From the NCBI GenBank assembly GCA_025602915.1, contig JAHLJZ010000073.1, positions 51,686 to 115,685 of the forward strand: a stretch of DNA of 64,000 bases, given 5' to 3'. Origin of the DNA: Paraphysoderma sedebokerense (taxonomy: Eukaryota > Blastocladiomycota > Physodermatomycetes > Physodermatales > Physodermataceae). Of the stretch, positions 23,173 through 35,519 are shown one piece after another. Both the position numbers and the translations under genes were made by a program. How positions within the stretch are numbered: the stretch's first letter is position 1; each line of letters starts with the position of its first letter. A model generated the notes under the pieces. That model was not told the origin of the DNA, made no database searches, and saw nothing but the letters and a program-made list of their open reading frames with translations.

Positions 23173-26100
23173 TTACTTTGCAAACAACACTTCCTCAAAT
23201 TTCCTCTTCACGACCCTTCCCTTCCCCTGGGCTGCTTCATGACTAGCTAATTCAGGAGGACATTTACTCACCGAACTTTTTTGTAACATGAGTTTCAAGT
23301 CGTAGAGGATATCAGTATCTGTTGTTAAATTCACAAAGGAGATGGCTGTCCCTGATTTGCCGGCTCGGCCGGTACGTCCGATACGGTGGGTGTAGTCTAC
23401 ATTACAACCCGAAAAAAATAAACATTTAGGGAATATAGAGAGAAACAAAAAGGATAAAAACAAACCTTCAATGTTCTTTGCCATATCGTAGTTTACTACT
23501 AAACTGACATTAGGAACATCGATACCTCTTCCCGCGACGTCAGTGGCAACTAATACATCCGCCGCACCAGTTTTTAATTGCGACAAGGCGTATTCTCTTT
23601 GTTCTTGGGATTTACCACCGTGGATGGCGGTGACTTTGTACTATTTGAGTCAAAAAAAAAACAACCAAAAGACAAAAAGAAAAAAGACAGAGAGCGAAAG
23701 AAACAAAGAAAGAACGGGGGAAAGAAAGGGAGGAAGAGGTGGGTTAAAACGAGTGAGTGAGCGAGTGATGAGATGATAGGTGTGAAGAAAGAGGGAAAAG
23801 AGATAAGAGACTTACGCCTTCTTTTTGAATGGATTTTGCCAAGGTATCGACTGCTTTTTTGATGTTCAAGAAAACAATAATAGGAGGTTCATATTGGGAT
23901 AGTAACTCTGATAATCTCGATCTATAGCCCCAAATCACAAAATCAAAAATTGAAAGAGAACGAAATTCAAGTTATCAACCCAGTCTCACAAGAACGAAAA
24001 GGAGACTAATACAAATCGTACCGTTTCTTGGCTTCGTCACTGATCAATTCAACTTCTTGTACCACCGTATCCACAGCTTGACCTGCGCTACCGATCGTCA
24101 CGACTGCAGGTCGTCTCAGGTACTTTCTAGCCAACCGTTCCACAGCAGGAGGCATAGTAGCGCTAAACATAGTAGTTTGTCTATACTTTTTCATGATACC
24201 TTTTTCTACCAACGCCGTTCGAAGTAACGCTCTGTCTGCTTTCATGATCGGTCTACCTTTCTCATCGGTTTCTTCTTCTTCATCTTCACCTTGTCCTACT
24301 ACTCCTTGTTGTTGGTCTCCTATTTCACCGTTTTGCTCTGTCTCTTTAGGTTCGGGTACCTCGGGTTCATCCAAATTCATAGCAGTTCCATCCGTACCAT
24401 CTTGGCCTTCCGTCTCAGAAGATTTAGCCACCCCTTCTAACAATTTTCCGGGATCTTCGGCTTCATCGGTATCAGGTTTCACGTTGCTAACGGGTAACTG
24501 ATCCAAAATAAAATTAACGTCGTTTTCAAAACCCATATCTATCATTCTGTCGGCTTCGTCCATCACTACATATGTACATTGATTTAACACTAGAATTCGT
24601 CGTTCGAGGATATCCCGTAATCGACCTGGCGTGGCGATAATAATTTCGGCACCGTTACGGAGGGCAAAGGCTTGTTCTTCGATTGTGTGCTATGTATTCG
24701 GTTAAAAAAGAATGAAAATAAAAAGGAACAGTTATAACGAATACCGTCGATTTCGTATAAATGAACAAAATAATCGCAGTCAACTTACACCACCCACGAT
24801 ACTAACACACCCAACACCCAACGGTCTCGCAAACTTGTGGGCCTCGGTTTCAATTTGTTGGGCCAATTCTCTAGTCGGCGCCATCACAAGCGCATACGGA
24901 CCATCCGCCGCCCTCGATTCGTCTAGTTTAGGCATTTCCATGATAAAAGCCAACATAGGAATCAAGAAAGACGCCGTTTTACCGGACCCTGTTTCTGCGA
25001 CACCGATAATATCTCGATTTTGTAAACCGAGTGGAATGGTGGCTCGCTGAATGGGGGTCGGGGTGGTGTAACCGACCGCTTGGATGATTCGGAGAACTTG
25101 TGCGGGAATGGTGGATTCGTGCCAGAATCGAAGTGGGTTGGGGATATTGCCACCTGAATAGTTGAAATGAGACGGGGAATCATGAAAATTTGTTCACCTT
25201 AGGCTTTGCGAGTCCAAAGAAATTCAAAATCATACCTTTGGTACTAATATTATGATCTTCTTTGAAAATTCTCCAATCTCTTTCTTTCATATCTTCCAAA
25301 CTCTTTTCACTCCAATGTCGATCATCCCATCCACCCAAACTCTTATCTTCAACTTTCCCTTCTACTTTTTTGGTTCCATTTTGTTGTTTCTCGAAACCAC
25401 CGATATGAGCGCGACCGAATAACGTAAATTCTTTTCGTTGTGCGTATAAAGGATCGAAATCGTAAGAGGTATCTTCTTTCTTGTCCCAATCGAAAACGAA
25501 TTTTTTGTCGTTCATTCGACGAATTTTTCGTTTTGTTTGTTCAACGCCCATATATCGATCCTAGTAAAAGAATAAAAATCGTAAATATGTTGTACATCAA
25601 GAATAGATTAACCCCAAAGATACATACCCTGATAGCTTGCAATTCTTTTTCTTTCAACTTCTCATCGGCAATCTTCTCCGCCCTCTTTCGAACATCGTCG
25701 TCATTCTCATTCAATGATCCATCCCCATACCTACCATCGTCCTGGTACCCTCCGTACCCTCCCCGTCCTCTACCTCTTCCGCCATACCCGTACCCATACC
25801 CTCGTCCTCTTCCTCTCCCTCTACCTCCGTAACCACCCCACTGCTGTTCATTTTTTCTCATTCTCTCGGCTTCTTGAGCTCTAGCTAGTGCATCTGCTTC
25901 CTTGAAAAATTGAGATCGCTCTGACCGTTCTGATTCTTGCTGTCGTTTTTTGGCTTCAATTTCTTCTGCTCGTTTCTGAAGCGCTAACTTCGCTCGTTCT
26001 TCTTTCGTAAGAAACTTGGGCTACCCATCCCATAATCAAAAAAAAAATTCAAAAGAAATAAATGGTTAATCAAAAGTAAATCAGAACCCAAAGAACCAGT

Positions 26101-26521
26101 CACACATTCATTTTGCAACGTCGAAGAATAAACCACACAAATAGCAAATCCAATTCCAATATCTTCAAATCAGAAAAGAACCTTAAAAGTTTGAACCCAA
26201 TGCAATCAGATCAGCTTTTCCCCTCCTCAACCTCATTAATCCAAATCCCTAAACCTCCATGTACTCATGATCTTACGCAACTCTAGACCGTATAATCCTC
26301 GAAATCCAAACTTGCGAAACCACCTTCCAAATTCACCTTCCACCTTCATCCAATTCACAAACCAACTAAACAATAAAAGCAGAAAAAAACAAAGTTTAGA
26401 AAAAGAAAGGACAAACCTTATCACTTTCGTCCCGTTCTTTAGCTTTACTTTTCAACAATTCTTCCAAACTCAATGGCGCTCCTCGGTTTCCATTCGATCC
26501 GTTCGGTTTGGAAGTTGACAT
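23173..26521 (-). CDS. PRP28: DEAD-box pre-mRNA splicing helicase Prp28/DDX23
   Basis: Eight exons on the minus strand: 26521-26417, 26020-25628, 25560-25236, 25153-24789, 24689-24013, 23921-23816, 23640-23466 and 23396-23173; all phases agree, giving about 789 residues. The N-terminus has the [16 protein letters not shown] segment and a charged region with an RG/YG-rich run. The helicase core follows in order: Q-motif GYTTPTPIQ, motif I AETGSGKT, Ia [56 protein letters not shown]. An acidic Pro/Glu-rich loop of about 90 residues sits between motifs II and III, as in other Prp28 proteins. Prp28 exchanges U1 for U6 at the 5' splice site in the spliceosome. The end [15 protein letters not shown] also matches the family. 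Confidence 0.95.
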
Positions 26522-27250
26522 TACGAATGTAATTCAAATTAACCCAGAGCCAAGAAATTTTGGAAAAGGTTTTGAATAAGTGTGGATGGGTTATGTGATG
26601 GAATTGATTTTGGTGGTTAATCTGGTAGGAACGGAGTAAGGTACTGTCTGGCCAAACGGGCGTGAGTGCGATATAATTAGTGTGGATGAGTGGGATGGGT
26701 ATAATACAATGGTGATGGGATGGATGGTAGGTTTAGATCAGATTGGATTATAATAAGGAATAAGGAATATCCGAATGATGGTGGAAGGTAGCAGGCGGCA
26801 CGAAGGACTGAGGAACCGGCCGAAATCTTTCAAGTTCAGTCAGTCAAGCAGCGAAAGCGAATCAGTCGGGAAATACAAAAGGATATTTAAATGTCATTTC
26901 TTCCTATCGTTTTTTTAAGTTATATTTCTTGTTAAATAAGGTACAGAATGTCGTTTTTAAGTTTTAATAATACAAGAGAATAAATTCTAACGCTACAGTT
27001 GCCACGGCCGCTCCGCACTTCATTCGAAATCCCAACAGTTCCGCGGAAAGAAAAGAAATTCATGATACATATAGACAAGATGATGAGATTGAGAAGGGTA
27101 GTCTCCGTGAGTTATGAGCTCATACAGCGCCACGGATGATTACACGATTAAATGACCTCGCTAGTCCTCACCAAGTTCGCCTCATTTCGTTAAATAAACC
27201 CAACGAGTCATCAACATTGGAACTCTTATGTTCCTCTGTAATTATTTAAT
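26522..27250. other. intergenic region upstream of the helicase gene
   Basis: Promoter side of the helicase gene and 3' flank of the phosphotransferase gene. No open frame, RNA gene or repeat worth calling is visible. Confidence 0.4.
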
Positions 27251-29155
27251 TTAGAGTTTACTTTTTTCCGATTTTCTCCCTTGAGTTAAATCACCCCGAT
27301 CAACAAAGTTTGAGACGACAGTACACAAAGGTTCAATCAGTTGAATCATGTGCGCGGCTTCAGAACTGGAGGCTTGATTTCGATATAATCGTGCTTTAAC
27401 TCCTTGGAGAATGATTGCATACTGTAATTGCCCAACGCAATTTGAAAAAAGAGACGAGCACAGCGATGAAAGGGTTTAATTGCCAGATTAGATGGCCCAA
27501 GACAGTTAGAATAACAAACCTTGAAGAAGCAGAAGGCAATACAAAATTCCCAATTCTCAATTGGCCACGATCGATTTGTTAATTGACAATAGTATTTCGC
27601 CAAGTCATCGACACTAGGGACACCACTTTTCTCCAGACCGAGTTTCAAAAAGCTCTTCATCAAGGCTTCCTCCGAATTCGGGGACTCAATGTTGGCACTG
27701 TTGAGTGCTTCACCGTCCGGAGCATACAACATATTGACAATGTCAGCCAACGGGTGGCCAAGTGTAGATAGCTCCCAGTCAAGGATGCCAATGACTCGAG
27801 CGTCAGTGGGATGAAACACCTAAGGACGTTCGGACCAGCCAAGATAAGTTTAAGAACTAAAAACGCAGCTCAATTTAAATTCAAGACACAATATTTACCA
27901 AATTGTCCATTTTAAAATCACCATGTGTAATACTCAATTCGTCTTTTACTTGGTTCTTGTCGAGCCACTCCACCATTTCCTTAAACCTAGGCAACATTCC
28001 TACTTTTTCACCTTTTCTGTTGGTTACTTTGCTTTGGGCAGTAGAGACCGCTGAAAGTGTTTTCAGTTGGCGGGGATAGTACGATGAGTGTTTGCCATAT
28101 TTGGCAAGACCGATGGATGGAGATAGGGGATCGACAGAGTGGAGGAGGGCAAGGGAGTTGAGTGCTGCATGCCAGCTATTTCAATTGGACAGGTTGCGAA
28201 GGAAGGGCGGAGGCAGAAGGAGAGTCAGAATTGAGAAGCAAACAGGTTTTGCAAAAGGAAGACACAAACTATTTAGCGCGTTCTTCTTTCTTTATCGAAG
28301 GGAGTTTAGGATCACTGAATATTCGGCCTTCCAAGAACTCCATAATCTACACAAACGTGAAGGCCGTTAGCGAATATAGCCCACCAAGCCAAAGCTCTCC
28401 TCCTTGTGAATTTGTTCACAGGCACCATCGATAACGCCAAATGAAGAGAATTCAACAACTTACATAGAATGGTGTTCCAATGACCTTTTCATCAGTACAT
28501 AAGCAGTACACCTTTGGTACGGGGACTTCAGTTTTAGTTCCCAGTGCGTGCATGATTTGATATTCCCTTTCGACCGCATGTGCCGTTTTGGAGATAAGTT
28601 TACCAGGAGGCTTTTTGCGAAGTACATACTTCTGCTTTCTGCATCGGTCAAAGGAAAAGGATTCATAAAGAATGTTAGCGGTTAAATATTTAACAATACT
28701 ATAAGCAAAACGTGGGGAGAAATTGCAAAAAATAGAAAGGGAAGAAGACAATTTACCGTCCGTCGATTAATAAATAAGTAGGATTAGATTGGCCGAGCTT
28801 GAATTGTCGAACGTCAAGAGGTGCAATGAATCCTATTAAAATGGGAAGAAAGCCATTTAATTTTGCCAAAGGCCAAATGAAAAATAACGACGGAATGAAA
28901 AAAAGTGGCGTTAGGTTTCCTTTTCGGGACATTTCTGGTTTAGGAAAGTAGGAAAGGGAAAGGAGATTTACCATCGACATGATCATACATGTACAGACTT
29001 AATCTATTTACATCGATCTCATGCCTGAATGAAAAGGATTGGGGGTTAGAGAAGGGCGGGCTAAGCAATGGACAAGGCCCGTAGGCGGCGGGAAGGGAAC
29101 ATTACCCAGAGCGGACGGAGGAGGTGGATTGCCCGAATTCGTATGAAAAGGCCAT
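27251..29155 (-). CDS. ACAD10/11-type phosphotransferase family protein (APH fold)
   Basis: Eight exons on the minus strand: 29155-29106, 29024-28972, 28832-28757, 28638-28464, 28346-28270, 28175-27899, 27819-27520 and 27421-27251; phases agree, 392 residues. [12 protein letters not shown] and [20 protein letters not shown] correspond to the nucleotide-binding lobe. [15 protein letters not shown] is the catalytic HGDxxxxN loop, and [17 protein letters not shown] carries the metal-binding Asp. The domain is the one fused to acyl-CoA dehydrogenase in animal ACAD10/11; here, as in many fungi, it stands alone. ACAD10/11 kinase domains phosphorylate 4-hydroxy acyl chains (family knowledge), so a role in 4-hydroxy acid breakdown is an inference. 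No obvious mitochondrial presequence is seen. An uninterrupted frame continues past 27520 but splicing to 27421 restores the conserved [11 protein letters not shown] end. Confidence 0.9.
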
Positions 29156-30099
29156 CGTGTGTGTGTGTGAGGGAGTGGGTGGGAGAGCGTAGAGAGGGGG
29201 TATATAAGTATGTGATGTATCTCTGAGTGTAAGAGAGGGTGCACGAATAAGAGGAATGCCAGCGATGGATGATATAGAGATGAGGAAAGCACAGTCCACA
29301 GTGATTCCCGCGCGATGAGAGGGACGAGGGAATTGCCGCTGTGTGGTGCGTGGTGATATGGCCGATAGAGAGTGGGTGATGCGATGTCTGATCAGGACGC
29401 AGAGATGCCCTGCGCTATTGTCGCTGATACACAATCGACAACTCTCCACCGCACACACTCACAATCACAATACACAATCACAATACACTCACCCCGTGTG
29501 ATTGCATTATCCCTTGTGTGTGGGAACAGATATGAACAGATGGGAATAGATGGGAATAAGGCAAATTTCAGGGATGTCCTGTTGCCACTCTGTTGCCCTG
29601 TTTGCACTTTCCTCGTGATGCTGTCATTCAATCTCTTATCCGATATGCAGACAACTAAAACATCGACCATTGTTGATTGCTCAATAGTCAATGCTCATGT
29701 CTATATGGCAGCGGTATCTATAATTTCAACCCGACGTCCCGTTGTCCGTTGATCTCTATGACTTGTCATGCCCACACTGGCGAGTGGAAACAACTGCACA
29801 ACAATCAACCTGAACCCATGACAACATGATGTGTTTGCATGAACCATGGAATATGGATCATTGGATACCCGCTCACCGCTGAGAACGGCTCCATCATATG
29901 ACGGAGCATTAACTTTGATAATCTGATAACAACACTCATCATGGATCCGCCCCCGCCAAACTGATCTTCAAAAATAAATCAATCTGTTCCTCTTCCTTCC
30001 TGGCCATTTGGATAATGAATAATCTGTAACTTAATAACTAAAACTTCAGTGATTATATTAAACAGCATGTCCTCCATGATGTTCGTAGCAAAAGATTCA
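29156..30099. other. intergenic region
   Basis: About 940 bases between the phosphotransferase start and the tRNA-His gene. It has a short GT run at 29158-29170 and repeated CACAATACACAATCACAATAC-like units near 29460-29485. Open frames on both strands at 29102-29752 overlap each other and carry no recognisable domain. Confidence 0.35.
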
Positions 30100-30171
30100 T
30101 TCGGTTGCCTGGATTCGAACCAGGGTTGTCTCGGCCACAACGAGAAGTACTGACCACTATACTACAACCGA
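30100..30171 (-). tRNA. tRNA-His (GTG)
   Basis: On the minus strand the cloverleaf reads: acceptor TCGGTTG pairing with CAACCGA, D arm with TAGTGGTCAG, anticodon stem TCTCG/CGAGA around loop TTGTGGC (anticodon GTG), T arm CCTGG-TTCGAAT-CCAGG, discriminator A. It has 72 bases and no intron. The G at position -1 is not encoded, as expected for eukaryotic tRNA-His, where Thg1 adds it after transcription. Confidence 0.9.
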
Positions 30172-30674
30172 TATGAAGCCGCCTACATCTACCATTAGAT
30201 ATATTAGTGACTTTAATGTCCACTCTCCAGGGTCTTTTTGCTGCCTTCGGTATTCACCAGGGCCGAGGCTGAGATTACGTATATTCAGGTGCTGCCTCTG
30301 TCCTGTAAATGATCTAATGAAATTCGTAACTGGAATGGAGTCAATTCCAAACTTGGACGGAGTAAATACCTTGCAAGTTTTCTCATGTGGCACCGGCGCG
30401 CTTGCCACCCTTAATTGAGATGGTTTGTCTATTCGCGCGGAAAAGAGATTTTAAGGACAATTCAAAATATTGATTAAACCATCTGAGTCGGAAGTTCCTT
30501 TTGTAGGGATTGTTGAGTCAGTTTAATATGACTACTTCCGCGCCGGTAGCGCTACTAGTGCTCACTTGACTCTGTACATTATGCCCATCATTAACTAGAA
30601 TTTGACGAATAGAAATGAGCGGCAAGAAAATGATCAATAAATGGATATTCTTCCAATGAAAGATCCTTAGGGGC

Positions 30675-30929
30675 TCAACCAAAAGGATGAGTCGGAAAGG
30701 AGTCGACTACAAATTTCTCGGGTGAAACTAATTGGTAAATTGCGTAATGTTCTGCTAATGTGCTTCCGATGAGCCAGACACGAGTACGAACTAATACAGA
30801 GAAGTATCCAACCGTTACGATTCTCACAACAATGGGCACTGGTAACGTTTGCAAAAAACTTAAAACTGCAGAGGTAAACATAATAATATCAATAGAATTT
30901 GGCAATGTAAATGTGAGGAACCGCGACAA
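30675..30929 (-). CDS. possible small hydrophobic protein, uncertain
   Basis: An 84-codon open frame with two hydrophobic stretches (IIMFTSAVLSFLQTLPVPIV and a shorter VGYFSVLV). It lacks an ATG at its 5' end; the first ATG is internal, leaving about 68 residues. The frame continues upstream without ATG to about 30980, so it may be an exon of an unresolved gene. I recognise no family and the call may be wrong. Confidence 0.2.
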   Translation of the reverse strand: MSRFLTFTLPNSIDIIMFTSAVLSFLQTLPVPIVVRIVTVGYFSVLVRTRVWLIGSTLAEHYAIYQLVSPEKFVVDSFPTHPFG

Positions 30930-31078
30930 GGCTTTTGGGCTTGGAAGTGAACGCCAGTAAACAAGGATGGATATTCAGACGCCCGAGCAACGCAATGAAT
31001 CGTTAGTCTCTAATAACTCTCTTGTATCCCCTCCTTTCCCTTCACTTTCAGAGCAGCAACTTTAAATCATCATAAACT

Positions 31079-31723
31079 ATGCCTGCTCCATGTAAATTCT
31101 TCGCTTCAGGCTCATGTCGGTATGGCAACGATTGCCGTTTCTCCCACGATAACAACTCGCAACCGTCCTATTCCCATTCTCGCTCTTTCGCACCGTCCTC
31201 ATCCAGTACATCCTACCGTCAAACCCCCGAACCTTGCAGGTTCTTCAAACAAGGCTCATGTAGATACGGCAATCAGTGTAGATACTTTCATGATATGTCC
31301 ACAGGCGGCCCGACAGACCCACTGCTACAGAGACAGACTGGGGCCCGTAAACTTCCGGTTAATTCTGATGATCCGGATGAATTTGACGATATTAATGATT
31401 ACTTTGATAACATGCACAACGAAATGTTAATGTACGGATTGAAACCCTGGGAAGTCGAAGACTACGATACCTTTGAAGACATCAAAGCGGCGCAACGAAA
31501 GTTTGATGCAGAAGCCGAATTGAATAAAGGAGTTCCTTCAGACGATGAATTTGATGATGACGACGACTTGTTTGGCGATGAAACTGAACAGAGGATGAAT
31601 AACGGCGGTTTCACAGATTTGGAACTACAAGAGTTGTTGGCACAAGGAGTTAAACCCTGGGATAACGATGCTTGGGATGTTTTGGAAGCTTTAAAGGAAG
31701 AACAAAAAAATTATGCTGGTTGA
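31079..31723 (+). CDS. double CCCH zinc-finger protein with acidic KPW repeats
   Basis: Single exon, 214 residues. Two CCCH fingers of spacing C-x7-C-x5-C-x3-H lie at residues 5-23 (CKFFASGSCRYGNDCRFSH) and about 53-71 (CRFFKQGSCRYGNQCRYFH), joined by a Ser-rich linker. Such fingers usually bind AU-rich or other single-stranded RNA. The C-terminal half is acidic and holds two copies of one module, each with LKPW or VKPW followed by a short acidic helix (MLMYGLKPWEVEDYDTFEDI and LLAQGVKPWDNDAWDVLEAL). I know no name for this module. A 32-codon upstream frame begins at 30967 and ends before the ATG. Function beyond RNA binding is not known. Confidence 0.8.
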   Translation: MPAPCKFFASGSCRYGNDCRFSHDNNSQPSYSHSRSFAPSSSSTSYRQTPEPCRFFKQGSCRYGNQCRYFHDMSTGGPTDPLLQRQTGARKLPVNSDDPDEFDDINDYFDNMHNEMLMYGLKPWEVEDYDTFEDIKAAQRKFDAEAELNKGVPSDDEFDDDDDLFGDETEQRMNNGGFTDLELQELLAQGVKPWDNDAWDVLEALKEEQKNYAG

Positions 31724-32540
31724 AATGGTATTGGGTATTTGATAAGCAGGGCCAAGACGATACGGATGTCTTCTTTGTCCCGGTGAATGCATCTGGATCA
31801 TGCTTGATATTGGCAGATTTTGTGGCCTTGAACGTGATAAAGTATTTCTTTGTCTTTCCCTATGAATATGATTACTGTATATATACCGTTAGCAAAAGCA
31901 AAAACAATGGTACTTATAGAGACTTAATATGCATGATAACGCAATGTCATGTTCGTGAAGGACATGTGCCTGTGGTGTTACATGTATGGTACTCAATTAG
32001 CCTTTTTGGATAAAAGTAAAAAATAAAATGGATAGCTGTTGGGCAGGGCGAGAATTCCGAATTTGCTGCTGGGACACTCCCTCACTGTGCAGATCAATCG
32101 CAACTACTGAACATAATGCGAACCTCAAAATAATCAGCATGGAGGGGCTGCAAATTGTTGGTTGAACTAACCATTAATTAGGAAATCCTATAGATAAGGG
32201 ACTAGGAAGATTTTTATTCTTATGACATAGCATGTCATATATTCGGGATGCAATGATTAAGCCGTGGCATATATATAGTACTGCGAAAGCATCGGACACG
32301 TTGCCGTTGACCCGATTGAATCCCTAAGCCCTTCCCTTCCAAAATTGACTAATAGACAGGCACTGTTTATTCACGTAAATATACAGTAGCTATCATATTA
32401 TTATTCCAATAGTTCAAAAGAGAAGAAAGCATCGACCCTATGGTACACATCGCACATAACTCGATTTAGTCGCTAGATCTCGCTACCCCGTCGCATCCAG
32501 ACGAAAGAATTCGCAAAGAGAAAAAAGTCCAAAGACGGAC
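31724..32540. other. convergent 3' intergenic region
   Basis: The CCCH gene (+) and the small Gln-rich gene (-) converge here. About 800 bases of AT-rich sequence with no supported feature. Confidence 0.4.
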
Positions 32541-33153
32541 TTAACCGCTCACTTCATCTAAATCGATTCCAAAAGCTTCAATATCAGCGTCACTTCTCTT
32601 ATACGAATATCTTTGTTCCTTACGTTCAGCATCCATATCTTTGTCTTGTTCTTCGCGACTGGACTTTTTCCCTTCGAATCCGCTTTGTAAACTTTGCGAT
32701 TCACTTTTACTCATTTTTTGTTCACCGTGGCCTTGTCCTTGCTGTTGAGCCCATTCGTTTTGTAATTGACCAACGATAGGTTGTTGGGAACCAGGTGGAG
32801 TCACTTGTTGTTGGCCGCCTTGCCATTTTTCTTTACGTTAAGCATATAAATTACGAGCGAGTCAGTGAAAACTGAAATCACAATCGGCTTCTCTTCTCCT
32901 GATTTTGAAATATTATTTACATACCGCTTGAAGAACGTTCAGGCAAATCTTTAGAATTCTGTGCAAGGTTTACTACCTCAGTAGTTGAAGGACGAGCGTG
33001 ACTATATCAATTTGTTCCAACGATACGGATTTGAAAATTATTAATGAAAATCTTACTGAGAAATCAGAAATTGAGCAAAGAAATCGAGGATGCGTACGAA
33101 GCAACCGATGATTCTGGTTTCTTGAGATCCATATTTTGTGGTTGGGGGTTCAT
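32541..33153 (-). CDS. small hydrophilic Gln/Ser/Lys-rich hypothetical protein
   Basis: Three exons, 33153-33098, 33001-32925 and 32830-32541, joined in phase; 140 residues. It starts MNPQPQNMDLKKPESSVAS, continues with ARPSTTEVVNLAQNSKDLPE, a QQQ-rich centre with IVGQLQNEWAQQQG, and ends in a Lys/Glu/Asp-rich segment finishing IEAFGIDLDEVSG. There is no signal peptide, membrane segment or known domain. The donor GTACGC at 33097 was preferred because it keeps the ATG-initiated frame open; a later donor (GTAAG) would join a different upstream frame without an ATG. Function unknown. Confidence 0.55.
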
Positions 33154-33811
33154 TTTTGTAGAATGTTTTTAGGCAATTCAATTGTGGAAAATCTGAAGTC
33201 AAGAAATGAATTCTTCGGACGGAGGACAGGGACTTGGTGTCTATTTATTCAGCCAAATGTCCAATCCATTTCCATTTACTTTTTCGACGTAACATGCAAA
33301 AGTTTCGCTCATCCAGCCCCATCCCGGATGATGTCATCGAGCAACGGCCATTCGCGCGAATGATTTCCCTGGTGTCCTAATTCCCTCACCTGTTGAATCA
33401 AGAAAGCAGAATCCAAGTAGCAAAGAAATCGAGTCACCAACCAGCAAAAGTCACGTGACGACTGAATGGCCAACACGGCGTTTTTTTGACTGGCAATAGC
33501 CATCAGTTGCGGCGGACGATATTCTCCCTCGAATTTCTCATATCGCCAAAGGACATTACCTGTTTTTTGCCGGTCTATATAAAGCAATTTTCTTTACTTT
33601 ATAACTTTAACCCAAAGACGAATGTATGTGGTTTTTTTTTCGACTTACAGATCGACGAGGGATGGATGGATGGATAGATGGACAGGTCGGATGGGGCATC
33701 TTGGATTGACTCGGGATGAAGATATCCATCCATCCATATGCGGTTGATTTCTTGTCATCTTGGACTCGTAGATTGTCGAATTAATTCATCTCTTTGTATC
33801 TTTAATAGCAA
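33154..33811. other. divergent promoter region of the Gln-rich and RPS2 genes
   Basis: Contains a TATATAAA on the plus strand at 33576-33583 and a CACGTG near 33454. The sequence just before the RPS2 ATG (tttaatag then caaATG) looks like an intron acceptor, so a 5'-leader intron in RPS2 is likely. A minus-strand open frame at 33309-33587 lacks an ATG start and recognisable domain. Confidence 0.4.
33576..33583 (+). promoter_or_regulatory. TATA box upstream of RPS2
   Basis: TATATAAA on the plus strand, 229 bases upstream of the RPS2 ATG. The distance suits a transcript with a short leader exon and a leader intron. Confidence 0.45.
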
Positions 33812-35034
33812 ATGGCTGACTCAGCGCCGGCCGATAGTCGCAGTGGTATGTTTTTGTTGTTTTCCCATCTACCCGGATGAACGTTTACGTTTGCGACTGG
33901 TCGATAAATGCTGGTTACTTACTGTTTGCCATTTCTTAATATTCCTTGATTCCCCTGCCTTTCGATGCATTCATTCGACCATCCACCCGCCTAATCCGAT
34001 CTGTCTTCCGTTATACTGCGCCACCTGCCATTCGCAAATTAATTACGGCATCTCCACTTTGATTCATCATGATTTAATTCCGCCGTTTTGTTTATCGTCA
34101 TTGATTTTCGATATTTAAAGGTCGCGGAGGATTTGGACGTGGTCGTGGAGGTCGTGGACGTGGCCGTGGAGGTCGTGGTCCCCGTGGAGGTCGCAAAGAC
34201 GAAGAGAAAGACTGGTAGGTGGACGATTCTGCCGCAGCGACGTTTATACTATAGATGGCAAGATAGAAATATTCAATTGACAATTGGTTTTGTGTGTTAA
34301 TAGGGTTCCCGTCACCAAGCTCGGTCGTCTCGTAAAGGACGGAAAGATCAAGTCTATTGAACAGATCTATCTTTTCTCTCTTCCTATCAAGGAATACCAA
34401 ATCATCGATTTCTTCCTCCCCAAGCTTAAGGACGAAGTTATGAAGATCATGCCTGTCCAGAAACAAACCAGAGCTGGTCAACGTACTCGTTTCAAGGCTT
34501 TCGTCGTTATCGGTGACTCCAACGGTCACGTTGGTCTTGGTGTCAAGTGCTCCAAGGAAGTTGCCACCGCCATCCGTGGTGCCATCATCTTGGCTAAATT
34601 GTCCATCATCCCTGTCAGAAGAGGTTACTGGGGTACCGTTCTCGGAGAACCCCACACCGTCCCCGCTAAAGTTACCGGTAAATGTGGTTCCACCGTCACC
34701 AGATTGGTCCCAGCTCCCCGTGGTACTGGTATCGTCGCTGCTCCAGTTCCCAAGAAACTCCTCAATCTTGCTGGTATCACCGATTGTTACACCACCGCTC
34801 GTGGTTCTACCCGTACCTTGGGGTAAGTTCTTTTTCTCCTTTGTCGTTTTATTGATGCCAATTTCTAATTCATCGTTTTTGAACCACAGTAACTTCGTCA
34901 AGGCTACCTTCGCTGCCATCGGCAACACCTATGCCTTCCTCACCCCCGACCTTTGGCCCGAAACCGGATTCACTGAATCCCCCTACCAACAATACAGCGA
35001 TTTCCTCGCCAAGACCGAAAAGAAGAGATATTAG
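33812..35034 (+). CDS. RPS2: 40S ribosomal protein S2 (uS5)
   Basis: Four exons, 33812-33845, 34121-34214, 34304-34822 and 34890-35034, in phase; 263 residues. An RGG/GRG-rich N-terminus (residues about 12-36) precedes [12 protein letters not shown], the conserved [17 protein letters not shown] segment and the S5 double-stranded RNA-binding fold ([37 protein letters not shown]). It ends [12 protein letters not shown], typical of eukaryotic S2. The protein lies near the mRNA entry channel of the small subunit. Codon use is strongly biased to C-ending codons in exons 3 and 4, unlike the neighbours, as expected for high expression. RGG arginines are usually methylated in this family. Confidence 0.97.
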
Positions 35035-35519
35035 AGCAGGCTTTTCGTCGTAGACGTTAAGGTCTCCCCGAATTGAACAATACAATGTCGAGAGAAAAGA
35101 AAATGATGGTTGATGATCTTCACAGATAGTGTAATATGCACAAGTTTGACTATAATGGAATAAACTCACAAAAAAAGTTTAAATGTCACTTTGAGTCCTT
35201 GTGCAAATCGCCCTGCGTTAACTTTTGTCTGCGACGCCTTGCGAAATCGCTCTTTTCTTATCAACGATCTGTTATGAAAGAGAGAATTGGAGCCAGCACA
35301 ATTTAACTCTTCTTCAGCGAATACACAAATTTGCCCGAAAACGTTTATTCGAAGGCATCTACTAACACCAAGTTAACACACTCGAGAAATCGAATTAAAG
35401 GTTTTTCGAACATGTTTGTAGTCAAATTGGGTGTCAATCTACCAATGTCGCTAAAATGAAATTACAACCACAATATAGTTTAATATGCTGTCCTATACCG
35501 GCCCACAAGTTGGCATCAA

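Noticed and set aside
27346-27519. Unspliced continuation of the phosphotransferase frame
   Set aside because: Removing the GT-AG segment 27422-27519 gives the conserved family end, so this reading is intronic.
29102-29752. Open frames on both strands near the short GT run
   Set aside because: Mutually overlapping and low-complexity; nothing supports translation.
30157-30408. 83-codon minus-strand open frame overlapping the tRNA-His gene
   Set aside because: No ATG, it overlaps a clear tRNA, and I could not link it by splicing to the frame at 30675-30929 with confidence.
33309-33587. 92-codon minus-strand open frame between the Gln-rich gene and RPS2
   Set aside because: It starts without an ATG and overlaps the RPS2 promoter; attempts to join it to the downstream exons failed on phase.
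34098-34928. 276-codon minus-strand open frame across RPS2
   Set aside because: It is the antisense shadow of the strongly codon-biased ribosomal protein gene.
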